Below, in pieces: positions 47,791-56,896 of a stretch of 64,000 nt of DNA (positions within the stretch are counted from its first letter, which is position 1; each line of letters starts with the position of its first letter). The position numbers were made by a program, and so were the translations under genes. The notes under the pieces were generated by a model. The model had not been told where the DNA came from, made no database searches, and was given only the letters and a program-made list of their open reading frames with translations. Source of the DNA: Anabaena sp. 4-3 (GTDB lineage Bacteria; Cyanobacteriota; Cyanobacteriia; Cyanobacteriales; Nostocaceae); the NCBI RefSeq assembly GCF_001597745.1, contig NZ_LUHJ01000050.1, positions 50,091 through 114,090 of the forward strand, read 5' to 3'.

Positions 47791-47968
47791 TATCCAAAAT
47801 GTAGGGTGCGTCAGTACGAGAAACCCTAGTAGGGGCGGGTTTATAAATATCTTGGATTGCTCAACTAGGGTATTTGTGAACCCGCCCCTACTATACCAAG
47901 AAAATATTCCTACTGACGCACCCTACTAACAGTCGATTTGGATAATTTATTTTTTGATGTTCTCTAAA
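47791..47968. mobile_element. MITE-like palindromic repeat, copy 2, interrupted
   Basis: Same outer arms as 29904-30020 (GTAGGGTGCGTCAG at 47801 and CTGACGCACCCTAC at 47913) and the same flanks, but the centre carries a 66-base palindromic insertion at 47828-47893. Confidence 0.8.
47828..47893. mobile_element. Nested palindromic element
   Basis: 66 bases with inverted ends AGTAGGGGCGGGTT and AACCCGCCCCTACT, absent from the otherwise matching copy at 29904-30020. The joint shows ...CCCT before it and TATACC after it, compatible with a TA target duplication. Confidence 0.75.
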
Positions 47969-48014
47969 GCTAAGGGTTTGAGCAAATGGTAAGCAATGCC
48001 CACCCTACAAAAAT
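47963..48014. repeat. Dispersed repeat shared with 63626-63680 (inverted)
   Basis: Shares GCAATGCCCACCCTAC, CTAAGGGTTTGAGCA and the AT-rich flank AAAAATTAT with the inverted copy near 63626-63680, apart from a short variable segment. Confidence 0.7.
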
Positions 48015-48050
48015 TATGATCAACCTATAGGTGCAAGATGTTTGTTGATG

Positions 48051-50462
48051 TTAGTCTTCTGCGAGAATTTGGCAGTTGATTTGTTGAAATTGTTCAACCT
48101 GGAAACAATTGTTTTGGTAATCAACTTGTTCACCGTCTACCCAAACTTTTTGTACTGCTAAACCGTGAATATGGAGTTTAACGTTTTTGTAGGGGAACGG
48201 GTAATTTCCTTGCTGTTGCCAGATAATTTCTAAGTTATCCTCATCTCGCTTGAGATAAAATTCATCTAACCGCCAAGCAGCATAACCATCACCCGCATCA
48301 CTATACACCCTACCCGCACCAACTCCAGTTACCGGGGGATAAATATGAAGGATGAGTTGTTGATTTTCTGCCATTGGTAACACACAACCCGCTTTGACAA
48401 ATACAGGTATTTGCTCTTGTGGTGCGGCGATGTCAATTTGATTTCCGCCAGGGAATCGGGTATCATCCCAGAAGTGATACCAATGCCCATCAGGTAAGAT
48501 GATTGGGCGTGAAGTTGCACCTTCTTCAACAATGGGAGCAATTAACAACGCCTCACCTAATAAAAAAGCATCTTCCACAGCCCAGAGTTGGGGGTTGTGG
48601 CTGTCAGCCCAAAATAAAGGACGTACAAGGGGATGGCCAGTTTGGTTGGTTTCCCATGTTAAGGTATAGAGATAAGGTAAAAGTCGATAGCGCAACCAGA
48701 GAAAGTCTCTGGCTATACTCAGAATTTGTTCGCCAAAAGTCCAAGGTGTGCGGGGTTTGACGTTGTTGGCACTATGGGTACGAAAGAAGGGTAAAAAACA
48801 TGACATCTGAAACCAACGCAAATATAATTCAGGACTGGGATTACCCTTAAAACCACCGATATCAGCCCCACTGTAGGGAATGCCAGAAAGACCCATATTT
48901 AATACAGTGGTAATTGTTATACGTAGTCCAGCCCAACTTGTTTCGATGTCTCCTGTCCAAGTCCAGGCATAACGTTGTAAACCTGCCCAACCTGCACGGG
49001 ATACAATGAAAGGACGATGTTCTGGTTTGTATTCTTTTAAGGCTTCATAAGCTGCCTCGGCTTGTAGTAATCCATAGACATTATGCGCTTCAAGATGATT
49101 GCCACCTCTGCCTTCGAGAAAATGCAGGGTAGAATTTGGCGGTAGGGAAGGATCACCCCAAAGGACAAAAATCCCTGGTTCGTTCATATCATGCCAAAAA
49201 CCAGTGAAGCCTAAGTCTAGGAGATATTCATACTGACGACTCCACCAGTGGCGGGCTTTGGGGTTGGTGAAGTCAGGAAATGCACACAGTCCAGGCCAGA
49301 CGGGGGCGATGATCAGTTTATCATTGATGGTTTTGCAAAATACTTCTTGCGATCGCCCTTCTTCAAATAATTTACTTTTCCGGTCAGCTTTCACACCAGG
49401 ATTCACAATTGCAATTAAATGCACTCCTCTGTCTACTAATTCCTGGTTAAATTCCGTTAACTGAGGAAAGCGGTCAGGATCAATGGTAAAGGCGCGAAAT
49501 CCTTCTTGGCAGTCTATATCTAAATGAATAGCACTCAAAGGTAAATTATGATTCTTAAATCCCTCCGCAACTTCCCGGATGGCTGCTTCTGTTTCATATC
49601 CCCAGCGTGATTGATGATAACCAAGCACCCAACGGGGAGGCAAGGCGGGACGACCTGTTAATTGGGTGTAACGGTCTAATAATTGCGCTGGGGAACCGAT
49701 ACTAAAATAATACCGCAATGCTCCCCCATCAAAGTCGGCGGCGGCGTAACCGTTAAAGCTAAATGTTGCTTTGTAGCTATTTTCATAGAAAATCAAGTAA
49801 CTCCCCGACTGATGCAAACCCAGATACAAGGGAATGCACAGATAAAGCGGATCTGTTCCGGGGCCATATCTACCACCTGCGTCATAATTCCACATTAAAT
49901 AACTGGTGGTAGCAGGTTTCCCCTCTTGCGGTGTTCGTAGGTTGAGAGGTGCAGCACGTTCACCTAAGCCATAGATATGTTCTTCTGGACGTAGTTTAGC
50001 TTGATGCACCCAACCAGCAGTTTTGAGTTGGGGGGGTAGTTCTTCGCGGATAATTTCGCCTAGATAATTTTGATAGATAAGACTACCATTTTGATTAACT
50101 ATTACTTGTAATTCTTTAGTGGAAATTAACCAGCTATTGCCCATTTTTTCAAATTCAACTGCTACTTCTGACCAATCTTTGCCAGCCATAGCATAGGGAA
50201 TCGGTGCTATTCCTGGTTGCCAATTTACACGCACGAAATCAGCAGCTAAAAAATGTATTTCCAGTTCAACTTTTTCAAAGTAAAATTTTGCGCCTTGCGG
50301 TATAGGTTCAGCCTTGAGGATATCACCAATTTCTGCAAACACTTGTTTGGCACTGAGAAACGGACGCTCTAATAAATCCCTTTGCATAGGATAAAATAGC
50401 GAACCAAAAAAGCGTCGCAATTTAATCAGGCGTAAGTTCAGTAGAAGTTGTTTCCAATTCAT
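48051..50462 (-). CDS. Glycoside hydrolase family 31 alpha-glucosidase
   Basis: 803 residues. N-terminal beta-sandwich (to about 260), then a (beta/alpha)8 barrel opening with LPPRWVLGYHQSRWGY. The nucleophile Asp is in FWHDMNEPGIF and the acid/base Asp is most likely in GADIGGFKG or just before it (TWTGDIETSW). C-terminal beta domains follow from about 640. GH31 enzymes release glucose from alpha-glucans or sucrose-like substrates; a transglucosidase or alpha-xylosidase is possible. No signal peptide is evident, so probably cytosolic. ATG at 50462, followed upstream by repeat DNA. Confidence 0.93.
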   Translation of the reverse strand: MNWKQLLLNLRLIKLRRFFGSLFYPMQRDLLERPFLSAKQVFAEIGDILKAEPIPQGAKFYFEKVELEIHFLAADFVRVNWQPGIAPIPYAMAGKDWSEVAVEFEKMGNSWLISTKELQVIVNQNGSLIYQNYLGEIIREELPPQLKTAGWVHQAKLRPEEHIYGLGERAAPLNLRTPQEGKPATTSYLMWNYDAGGRYGPGTDPLYLCIPLYLGLHQSGSYLIFYENSYKATFSFNGYAAADFDGGALRYYFSIGSPAQLLDRYTQLTGRPALPPRWVLGYHQSRWGYETEAAIREVAEGFKNHNLPLSAIHLDIDCQEGFRAFTIDPDRFPQLTEFNQELVDRGVHLIAIVNPGVKADRKSKLFEEGRSQEVFCKTINDKLIIAPVWPGLCAFPDFTNPKARHWWSRQYEYLLDLGFTGFWHDMNEPGIFVLWGDPSLPPNSTLHFLEGRGGNHLEAHNVYGLLQAEAAYEALKEYKPEHRPFIVSRAGWAGLQRYAWTWTGDIETSWAGLRITITTVLNMGLSGIPYSGADIGGFKGNPSPELYLRWFQMSCFLPFFRTHSANNVKPRTPWTFGEQILSIARDFLWLRYRLLPYLYTLTWETNQTGHPLVRPLFWADSHNPQLWAVEDAFLLGEALLIAPIVEEGATSRPIILPDGHWYHFWDDTRFPGGNQIDIAAPQEQIPVFVKAGCVLPMAENQQLILHIYPPVTGVGAGRVYSDAGDGYAAWRLDEFYLKRDEDNLEIIWQQQGNYPFPYKNVKLHIHGLAVQKVWVDGEQVDYQNNCFQVEQFQQINCQILAED

Positions 50463-50704
50463 AATGGGGAATGGGGACTTTTGACTCTTGACTGGGGATT
50501 GGGGATGGGAAGAGATTGGGGACTGGAAGGGACTGGAAAAGAATTTCTACCTTCCTTCATCCCCCACCCTGCGGGTAGGCTTACGCCTCCGTACCCCTCC
50601 GGGTAAGCAAGCTACGCGATAGCGTCTCTGAAAGAGAAGGAAAGCAAGCTACATCCTCCTCATCTCCCTCATCTCCCTCATCTCCCCTACTCCCCTGCTT
50701 CTTC
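50463..50704. repeat. Intergenic heptamer and dispersed repeats
   Basis: GGGACTGG/GGGATTGG heptamers (50463-50540), then a dispersed element around 50565-50655 reading CCCTGCGGGTAGGCTTACGC and AAGCTACGCGATAGCGTCTC, then CATCTCCCT repeats. A related element occurs at 58165-58225. No gene seen. Confidence 0.75.
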
Positions 50705-51982
50705 CTAACCTTTCTCCAAGACAATCACATCTACTAGGGGTGTAACATTAAACCCTTCTCGATTTAATCGGGTTTGAATTGCCTGTGTAAGACGAGAACG
50801 AATTTCCCCAGCAGATGCGGTGACTCCTTGTTGACGTTGAACATAAACAACGCATAGCAAGGTATTTTCTCCTTCTATATTGGGACGAGTAAAGCGAACA
50901 TTAGACTCAACTAATTTGGCTAAATCAACTTGCTTTACAACATTTTGCAGTTCTGCATTAGCTTGTTGGGCAATGGTGGAACGTTCTAAATAGGGAGAAT
51001 TAATAAATTGCCAAGTGAGAAGCAGACTCAAGGCGATAACGGTAATTATCCAAGCCAAGCGAGTAACCAGTTTTTTACCACGTTGATAACGAGTTCCTTG
51101 AGTTGACAAACCATAAACTCGGAATAACAGGGAGGCTGATAAATTGATGCCGCATAGTTGCAGTAATAGTAAGAATATGCCATCTGTCACCATATCCCAT
51201 CTACCAATGGCGGTAGCCATACCGACAATTCCGGTTGGGGGAGCTAAGGAAGCAGCAACTAACATCCCAGTTGCCGCCCCAGATACTAGGCTATTTTGCT
51301 GGGATTGTACTAAGTTCAACGCCCCGGCTGCTCCGGCTGCGAGGGGTAAAAATACTGCCACTGCGGACACTTGGCTATTAGCAATCATCAAACTGGTAGC
51401 AATTTCCTGGCGTAAAATCAGGCTGAGTGTCCATGTGGTGAGGATGGTGACTGCTAATGCTACAAAATATCTCAGCAGACTGCGCCAGAGTAGTTGATAG
51501 TCTCCTCGTGCTGTGGCGATTGCTGTATTCATTGCTGGGCCGGCAAAGGGAGCAATTAGCATAGCAGCAACTAGCAAAAAAGTTGTATTTGTGTATAAAC
51601 CAATCCAGACTACTATCCCAGCTACCGCCGCATAAGCGAGAAAGCCACGCCAAGAGCCGACACTTTGCAAGCCAGAAAGAAAGACTTCTATGGGGCTGAG
51701 GGTTTCTACGTCTTTGACTTGTTCTGGTGCTTCCGATGCGGGTGGTTGTAGAGGGATGACGGCAGAGGGAATGAGTGTAATGTGTAGTTTGGGTAGGTCT
51801 TGTAATTTAGCTAACAGGGGGTCAACTTTATGATTAGACACATGAAGTATTACCACATCAATGGCTTCATCTTCACCATTGTGGGCGGCAAATTCGGCTA
51901 AGTTCTGTGCATCGAGAGATTTGGCGATATTAATAACAGTATCTCCATGCCCTCTTGGTACTTGAATAATTAGCTGACGCAT
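50705..51982 (-). CDS. DUF389 (TIGR00341-type) membrane protein
   Basis: 425 residues. Start chosen at ATG 51982 because AGGAGG stands just upstream (CAGGAGGAAAT-ATG); the frame runs 27 bases further. Soluble N-terminal domain (MRQLIIQVPRGHGD..., about 130 residues), then about six hydrophobic segments with glycine/alanine-rich helices (LLVAAMLIAPFAGPAMNTA, VFLPLAAGAAGALNL), and a soluble C-terminal domain. This fits the DUF389 family, of unknown function though often suspected of transport. Transcribed divergently from the permease gene at 52142. Confidence 0.85.
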   Translation of the reverse strand: MRQLIIQVPRGHGDTVINIAKSLDAQNLAEFAAHNGEDEAIDVVILHVSNHKVDPLLAKLQDLPKLHITLIPSAVIPLQPPASEAPEQVKDVETLSPIEVFLSGLQSVGSWRGFLAYAAVAGIVVWIGLYTNTTFLLVAAMLIAPFAGPAMNTAIATARGDYQLLWRSLLRYFVALAVTILTTWTLSLILRQEIATSLMIANSQVSAVAVFLPLAAGAAGALNLVQSQQNSLVSGAATGMLVAASLAPPTGIVGMATAIGRWDMVTDGIFLLLLQLCGINLSASLLFRVYGLSTQGTRYQRGKKLVTRLAWIITVIALSLLLTWQFINSPYLERSTIAQQANAELQNVVKQVDLAKLVESNVRFTRPNIEGENTLLCVVYVQRQQGVTASAGEIRSRLTQAIQTRLNREGFNVTPLVDVIVLEKG

Positions 51983-52141
51983 ATTTCCTCCTGTGGCTAA
52001 AATTCTCACATTACCCAGGCGATCGCTCTCTAGCTAGGGAAGGATTTTGCTGATAAATTACGAACTAAACAGTGGTAATTGGAAAGAGTCCTATTCCCCA
52101 TTCCTTACTCCCTACTATATTTGACTTAATTACGCCTCAAG

Positions 52142-53296
52142 GTGAATATTGCTGAGTTAAAAATCTCTCTTGAAGCGGCTTATTTATCAATCACCAGGCA
52201 GTATTATTTAAATGTTAAATTCATGTTAAAAGCCGCACAATCTGTTGATTGCTGGCAAAATGGAGGCGGAATTGTGCCTTTTGGTCAATTAATGGGGTTT
52301 TTCTTAGTCATTATATCTTTGTATATTATTTGGCAAATTCGTCAAATAGTTTTGATTGCATTTGCTGCTGTAGTTTTGGCAACTGTTTTAAACCATTTTG
52401 TCCAATTTTTACAGAAATTTCGGATTAAGCGAGGTCTGGCTATTTTTATAGCTGTGAGTATTTTATTATTTTTAATCTTTAGCTTTTTTATTATCCTCGT
52501 ACCTCAGTTGATTGAGCAATTACGAGAATTAAGTAACCTGATGCCAATGGCATTAGATCGGATTCGGTTATGGAATGATTGGTTAGTACGAGTAATTCCC
52601 AATGAATTTTTAGATAATGTTCGTAATTTTAGATATCTGACTCAAGGTTTACAAGGCTGGTTAAATCGCATCTTGAATAATTTTTTGTTTTTAATCAGTA
52701 GTTCCCTGACTATTGCTTTAGGAACACTACTATTATTAGCATTGACTATTATGCTCTTAGTAAATCCCGTTGCCTATCGTAGAGGTTTTATCTTTTTATT
52801 TCCGGCTTTCTATCGTCCGCGAGTTCATGTAATTCTCAATAAGTGTGCATTATCTTTAACTGGTTGGATTAAAGGCACACTGTTGACTATGTTATTGATT
52901 AGTGTTTTCAGCTATATTGGGTTAGCACTTTTGCAGGTAAGATTACCACTAATCAATGCAATTTTAGCAGGATTATTAGAATTTATCCCCAATGTAGGCC
53001 CTACTTTGAGTGTGATTCCACCGGCTTTGTTAGCTCTGATGGATTCCCCTTGGAAAGCTGGCGCAGTCGTATTCGTATACTTTATAATTCAACAGGTAGA
53101 AAGTTTAATTATCGTGCCTTTGGTAATGAAAAGTCAAGTATCACTATTACCAGCAGTTACTTTATTATCTGTAGTGATATTTGGCTCATTTTTTGGGTTT
53201 TTGGGTGTGTTTTTAGCTGTGCCTTTAGTGATTGTTTTACAAATTTGGATACAAGAAGTTTTAGTGAAAGATATCCTGAATATGTGGCAAAATTGA
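52142..53296 (+). CDS. AI-2E/PerM-family (UPF0118) transporter
   Basis: 384 residues with about eight hydrophobic helices: two after residue 40, a long soluble loop (about 130-190), then the conserved hairpin-rich C-terminal half including GLLEFIPNVGPTLSVIPP and LLPAVTLLSVVIFGSFFGFLGVF-type segments. This is the AI-2E transporter/PerM family, whose members export signals or act in Na+/H+ exchange; substrate not predictable. The frame opens at GTG 52142; an ATG at 52223 is an alternative that keeps all helices. Confidence 0.87.
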   Translation: MNIAELKISLEAAYLSITRQYYLNVKFMLKAAQSVDCWQNGGGIVPFGQLMGFFLVIISLYIIWQIRQIVLIAFAAVVLATVLNHFVQFLQKFRIKRGLAIFIAVSILLFLIFSFFIILVPQLIEQLRELSNLMPMALDRIRLWNDWLVRVIPNEFLDNVRNFRYLTQGLQGWLNRILNNFLFLISSSLTIALGTLLLLALTIMLLVNPVAYRRGFIFLFPAFYRPRVHVILNKCALSLTGWIKGTLLTMLLISVFSYIGLALLQVRLPLINAILAGLLEFIPNVGPTLSVIPPALLALMDSPWKAGAVVFVYFIIQQVESLIIVPLVMKSQVSLLPAVTLLSVVIFGSFFGFLGVFLAVPLVIVLQIWIQEVLVKDILNMWQN

Positions 53297-53318
53297 AATC
53301 CAGTTTTTGATTTTTTAA

Positions 53319-54011
53319 CTAGGCAATTGCGGCTAAATCATGGTCTATGGTTTTCATGCCTAAGCGCGCACGAATTTCACTTACTTGTACGTCCCAAAAC
53401 TGATCCCATTTTTGGGCTATTAGTTTACCAGGAGTTTGAGAACCTAGCCGATAGCCGCGAGCTATTTCTGTCATTAAATCATTGAATTTTGTTGGTTGAT
53501 ACAGACTGATCCTTACCATACCAAAACTTACCAACATCACACTGATAGGAATTGAAGTTTGAGCTAACACAAATGCTTGTAGTCCTATTTCTCCAATAGC
53601 ATCAGTCTCAAATCCAGTGACTACATGATAAATATCATGGGTAGAACGCCACAGCATTTTAACATAGGAAATATCATCAACTACAGGGACTTGTTTATAA
53701 AAGTAAGGGTCGAAACCTCTAGCTTTCATCTCTCTGGCATAGATATGACCTAAAGTTCCCTCTGGGAGTTTGGCTAAGTCATCTAAATTAAAAGGTGCAG
53801 GTAGCCAGCGTTCTTCAAATAAGGTGTTGACTTCTGGAATTTTTTTTAATTCTTCAACTGCTAACTGCGCCATTTCTGTTTGATCAAGTGCATCCTCAAA
53901 GTCAAATACTGGGTCAGTATTCCCATTTCTGGGTTTTAAGGCACTAGCGGCTAAAAATTCTATGTAGGCGAGGAGTCCTTTGTCATTGTTGTAGTTAATT
54001 ATATTATTCAT
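53319..54011 (-). CDS. Coq4-family protein
   Basis: 230 residues from ATG 54011; a GTG at 54044 would add eleven. The HDIYHVVTG-FETDAIGE segment carries the zinc-ligand pattern H-D-x-x-H...E of Coq4, followed by AFVLAQTSIP, as in the family. Eukaryotic COQ4 acts in ubiquinone synthesis and binds the quinone-biosynthesis complex. Cyanobacteria make plastoquinone and not ubiquinone, so the role here is open (prenylquinone or other lipid). It is convergent with the permease gene, 22 bases away. Confidence 0.88.
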   Translation of the reverse strand: MNNIINYNNDKGLLAYIEFLAASALKPRNGNTDPVFDFEDALDQTEMAQLAVEELKKIPEVNTLFEERWLPAPFNLDDLAKLPEGTLGHIYAREMKARGFDPYFYKQVPVVDDISYVKMLWRSTHDIYHVVTGFETDAIGEIGLQAFVLAQTSIPISVMLVSFGMVRISLYQPTKFNDLMTEIARGYRLGSQTPGKLIAQKWDQFWDVQVSEIRARLGMKTIDHDLAAIA

Positions 54012-54140
54012 GATGATTTTGTTATTTGAAAATTTACGCACCAAGTCAAGAGGAAAATATGTACCTCAATTTTTGGTAAACTAATCACCATTTTCATGAA
54101 TCTATAGAGGTATTTATGATAAATAATAATTGCTGCCAAC

Positions 54141-54172
54141 AAAAAAACCCGACTTCGGAAAGAAGCCGAGAT
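54141..54172 (-). terminator. Rho-independent terminator after hypB
   Basis: On the minus strand CTCGGCTTC and GAAGTCGGG form a 9-bp stem with two G-U pairs, followed by seven T residues. It is about 45 bases downstream of the hypB stop and marks the end of the hyp cluster. Confidence 0.85.
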
Positions 54173-54213
54173 TTTTAAGACTTAAACTATTTGCTAAACT
54201 TAAGTATACTCAC

Positions 54214-55071
54214 TTAAGCATTGACCAAATTTGCACAGCTAAAAACTTTTTCTGTTAACCATTTATACCAACTCTCTAAACCAGCACCTGTAGTAGCAGA
54301 AACCTGAAAAATCTGAATGTTGGGGTTGACTTGTTTAGCGTATTCTAGACAACGCTGCACATCAAACTGTACATAAGGTAATAAATCAATTTTGGTGAGA
54401 ATCATTATCTCACTCGCACGGAAAATATGGGGGTATTTAATCGGTTTATCTTCCCCTTCTGTGACGGAAAGAATTACAACTTTCGCCTGTTCTCCTAAGT
54501 CAAATAAAGCTGGACAGACTAAATTACCCACATTTTCAATCATCACCACTGAGTTTAATGGTGGGTTGAGTTGTTGTAAACCTCTTTCTATCATTGATGC
54601 GTCTAAATGACAGCCTGTTCCTGTGTTGATTTGCACAACTTTACAACCTGTCTGTTTAATTTTTTCCGCATCGTTAATCGTTTCTTGGTCGCCTTCGATG
54701 ACGTTGATGGGTATCTGTTGTTTGAGGTCGTTAATTGTGCGAGTTAACAGAGTTGTTTTCCCTGCACCTGGGGAACTCATTAAATTTAAGGCGAGAATAT
54801 TCCGACCTTTGAACCATCCCCGATTTTGGGCGGCTAACAGGTTATTTTTTCCTAAAATTTCCTGTTCTAATGATATAGTTGTCCCATGAATTTGGGCGTG
54901 AATTTGTGATGATTCATGGTTATGATCATGGTCGTGATGGTGAGCATGGGTAATCACAGTACCATCTGGTAAAGTGTGAGTATGATGATGGTGGTTGTGT
55001 TCCATTTCTCTTGTTTCTAAGTTAGTAATTTTGCTGTCAGCATCATCTGAACAACCGCAGGTTACACACAT
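54214..55071 (-). CDS. hypB: Hydrogenase nickel-incorporation GTPase HypB
   Basis: 285 residues. N-terminal MCVTCGC (Cys-rich nickel site) and a His/Asp-rich stretch (residues 25-52) that can store nickel or zinc, then the SIMIBI-class GTPase with P-loop SSPGAGKTT near residue 100, EGDQET and NVGNLVCPA; the last Cys is the metal-site residue at the dimer interface. With HypA it inserts Ni into the hydrogenase large subunit. Its start overlaps the hypA stop by ten bases, implying translational coupling. Confidence 0.97.
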   Translation of the reverse strand: MCVTCGCSDDADSKITNLETREMEHNHHHHTHTLPDGTVITHAHHHDHDHNHESSQIHAQIHGTTISLEQEILGKNNLLAAQNRGWFKGRNILALNLMSSPGAGKTTLLTRTINDLKQQIPINVIEGDQETINDAEKIKQTGCKVVQINTGTGCHLDASMIERGLQQLNPPLNSVVMIENVGNLVCPALFDLGEQAKVVILSVTEGEDKPIKYPHIFRASEIMILTKIDLLPYVQFDVQRCLEYAKQVNPNIQIFQVSATTGAGLESWYKWLTEKVFSCANLVNA

Positions 55072-55403
55072 ACTTCCTCTACTTCTATCTCCTTAATTTT
55101 TAGTTCTTCGCCTGTAATTAAATCTAGGTGGACACTGCCACATTCACATATTCCAAATGGTTTTTCTAAAGGAATTTCTGCACCACATTGACGACATTTT
55201 GCTAAACCAGGAATTTCGATAATTTGTAAAGTTGCGCCTTCTAATGCTGTACCTTGAGAACATATATCAAAGCAAAATTTGATAGCATCAGGCATAATAG
55301 CTGAGAGTTTGCCAATTTCTACGACAACTCGCCGCACTTTTGAGCCGTTGGCATATTCATTGACAATTGCTACTATATTTTGGGTAATTCCTAGTTCGTG
55401 CAT
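55062..55403 (-). CDS. hypA: Hydrogenase nickel-incorporation protein HypA
   Basis: 113 residues. MHELGIT supplies the nickel-binding N-terminal Met-His, and CRQCGAEIPL...CECGS is the structural zinc site (two C-x-x-C-type pairs). HypA delivers Ni with HypB. It follows hypE by only 19 bases. Confidence 0.97.
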   Translation of the reverse strand: MHELGITQNIVAIVNEYANGSKVRRVVVEIGKLSAIMPDAIKFCFDICSQGTALEGATLQIIEIPGLAKCRQCGAEIPLEKPFGICECGSVHLDLITGEELKIKEIEVEEVCV

Positions 55404-55422
55404 GAATAAATCTTCTTAATTG

Positions 55423-56526
55423 TTAACAAATTCTTGGTAATTGGTCGCCGACTAGCATATCAACAATACGTTCTGTGCCGAAGGCTGTTTTTAATAAGAC
55501 AACCCCTGGAGGTGTAGAAACAACCTCACCAATAATACAGGCATTTTTTCCGGCTGGGTGAGATTTCATTGCTGATACAACTGTATCGGCTTTGTCATTT
55601 GCTACTACTACTACTAACTTACCTTCATTGGCTAGATATAAGGGGTCTAACCCCAAAATTTCACACATTCCTTTAACTTCTTCCCGCACAGGAATTGTTG
55701 CTTCATTGATGCGTATTCCTACATTAGAAGTTAAAGAAAATTCATTAAGAACTGTGGCTAAACCTCCCCTGGTTGCATCTCGCATGGCGTGAATTTCAGG
55801 ACATACGTTAAGGATGGTTGCTACTAATTCATGTAATGGTTGACAATCACTTTCTATGTTAGTATCTAATGCTAATTCTCCACGGGCAATTAAAATTGCT
55901 GCGCCATGATTTCCTAATTCCCCATTAATAATGATGGCATCTCCTGGTTGAATGTTGTGGGCGGAAATGTTAACGCCTGTGGGGATGATACCAATACCAG
56001 CCGTGTTAATAAATAATTTATCTGCTGCGCCACGATGCACTACTTTTGTGTCACCTGTAACTATTTGCACTCCTGCTTTTTGGGCGGCAATTTTCATGCT
56101 GGTGGCGACACGTCGTAGGGTTTCTGTGGGTAGTCCTTCTTCTAATATGACGCTACAGGTTAAATATAAGGGTTTAGCACCACTGACGGCTAAATCATTA
56201 ATTGTGCCGTTTATTGCTAATTCTCCGATATCACTGCCAGGGAAAAATAAGGGGTCTACTACATAGGAATCTGTGGTAAATGCTAGTCTATCTCCTTGGG
56301 GTAAAAGTTGGGATAAATTAACACTTGCTTGGTCTTCTAATTGGGAGAGAATTGGATTATCAAAACTGCTGACAAAGATATCATCAATTAAATCGCGCAT
56401 GGCTTTTCCGCCGCTACCATGTGCGAGGGTGATGTGGGTATCTTTGATTTTATTTTGGCGGCGACGAATTTGTTCAATTTTTTGTAAGAGAGGGTTGGGT
56501 GTGGCGTTGGTTTGGGGAATATCCAT
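55423..56526 (-). CDS. hypE: Hydrogenase maturation protein HypE
   Basis: 367 residues. AIR-synthase-like dehydratase: LAHGSGGKAM near residue 35, DSYVVDPLFFPG ATP/metal segment, and the C-terminal PRIC whose Cys is carbamoylated by HypF and dehydrated to thiocyanate, the source of the CN ligands of the NiFe site. ATG at 56526. About 100 bases separate it from the tautomerase-like gene upstream; they include a short inverted repeat (GGTAAGGTGCGTTAC...GTAACACACC). Confidence 0.97.
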   Translation of the reverse strand: MDIPQTNATPNPLLQKIEQIRRRQNKIKDTHITLAHGSGGKAMRDLIDDIFVSSFDNPILSQLEDQASVNLSQLLPQGDRLAFTTDSYVVDPLFFPGSDIGELAINGTINDLAVSGAKPLYLTCSVILEEGLPTETLRRVATSMKIAAQKAGVQIVTGDTKVVHRGAADKLFINTAGIGIIPTGVNISAHNIQPGDAIIINGELGNHGAAILIARGELALDTNIESDCQPLHELVATILNVCPEIHAMRDATRGGLATVLNEFSLTSNVGIRINEATIPVREEVKGMCEILGLDPLYLANEGKLVVVVANDKADTVVSAMKSHPAGKNACIIGEVVSTPPGVVLLKTAFGTERIVDMLVGDQLPRIC

Positions 56527-56627
56527 TTTTAATATTTTGTAATTTGTAATTTGTGGTTTTTGATATTTAATATTAGGTAAGGTGCGTTACGTGATGGGTA
56601 ACACACCCTACGCTTTATTTTTTAGTG

Positions 56628-56843
56628 TTATCTGCCTGTTTCGTCGTGTCTACCACGATGGCGATCGCAATGTAAAATACCATTGACAGCCCAATTTTCT
56701 CGCTCAAATTCATCAATGTGAATTGTAATCCATTCGGGCTTGGTATCTAATGCTGCAACCATAGCATTGGTAATGGCTTCTACTAAATGCCGTTTTTTCT
56801 CGATGGAATGTCCTCTGGCAATTTTCACGGTGACAAATGGCAT
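56628..56843 (-). CDS. 4-oxalocrotonate tautomerase-like small protein
   Basis: 71 residues. MPFVTVKIARGHSIEKKRHLVEAITNAM-like sequence keeps Pro1, the catalytic base of the tautomerase superfamily once Met is removed, and the beta-alpha-beta order. The C-terminal tail (HCDRHRGRHDETGR) is rich in His and Arg. It lies between hypD and hypE, on the same strand, 53 bases after hypD. Known tautomerases act on 2-oxo acids; a link to hydrogenase maturation is positional only. Confidence 0.85.
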   Translation of the reverse strand: MPFVTVKIARGHSIEKKRHLVEAITNAMVAALDTKPEWITIHIDEFERENWAVNGILHCDRHRGRHDETGR

Positions 56844-56896
56844 ACAATTTTCCTCGCAGTGTTGTTGTGTGAAGTGTATCGCTGCTGTTGTGGAGG

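Larger units (their letters stand above)
47725..48050. other. Intergenic repeat region upstream of the peroxiredoxin gene
   Basis: These 326 bases contain no gene. They are almost wholly two repeat elements: a palindromic element interrupted by another (47791-47968) and an adjoining dispersed repeat (47963-48014). The peroxiredoxin promoter must lie in the first part or within the element. Confidence 0.7.
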
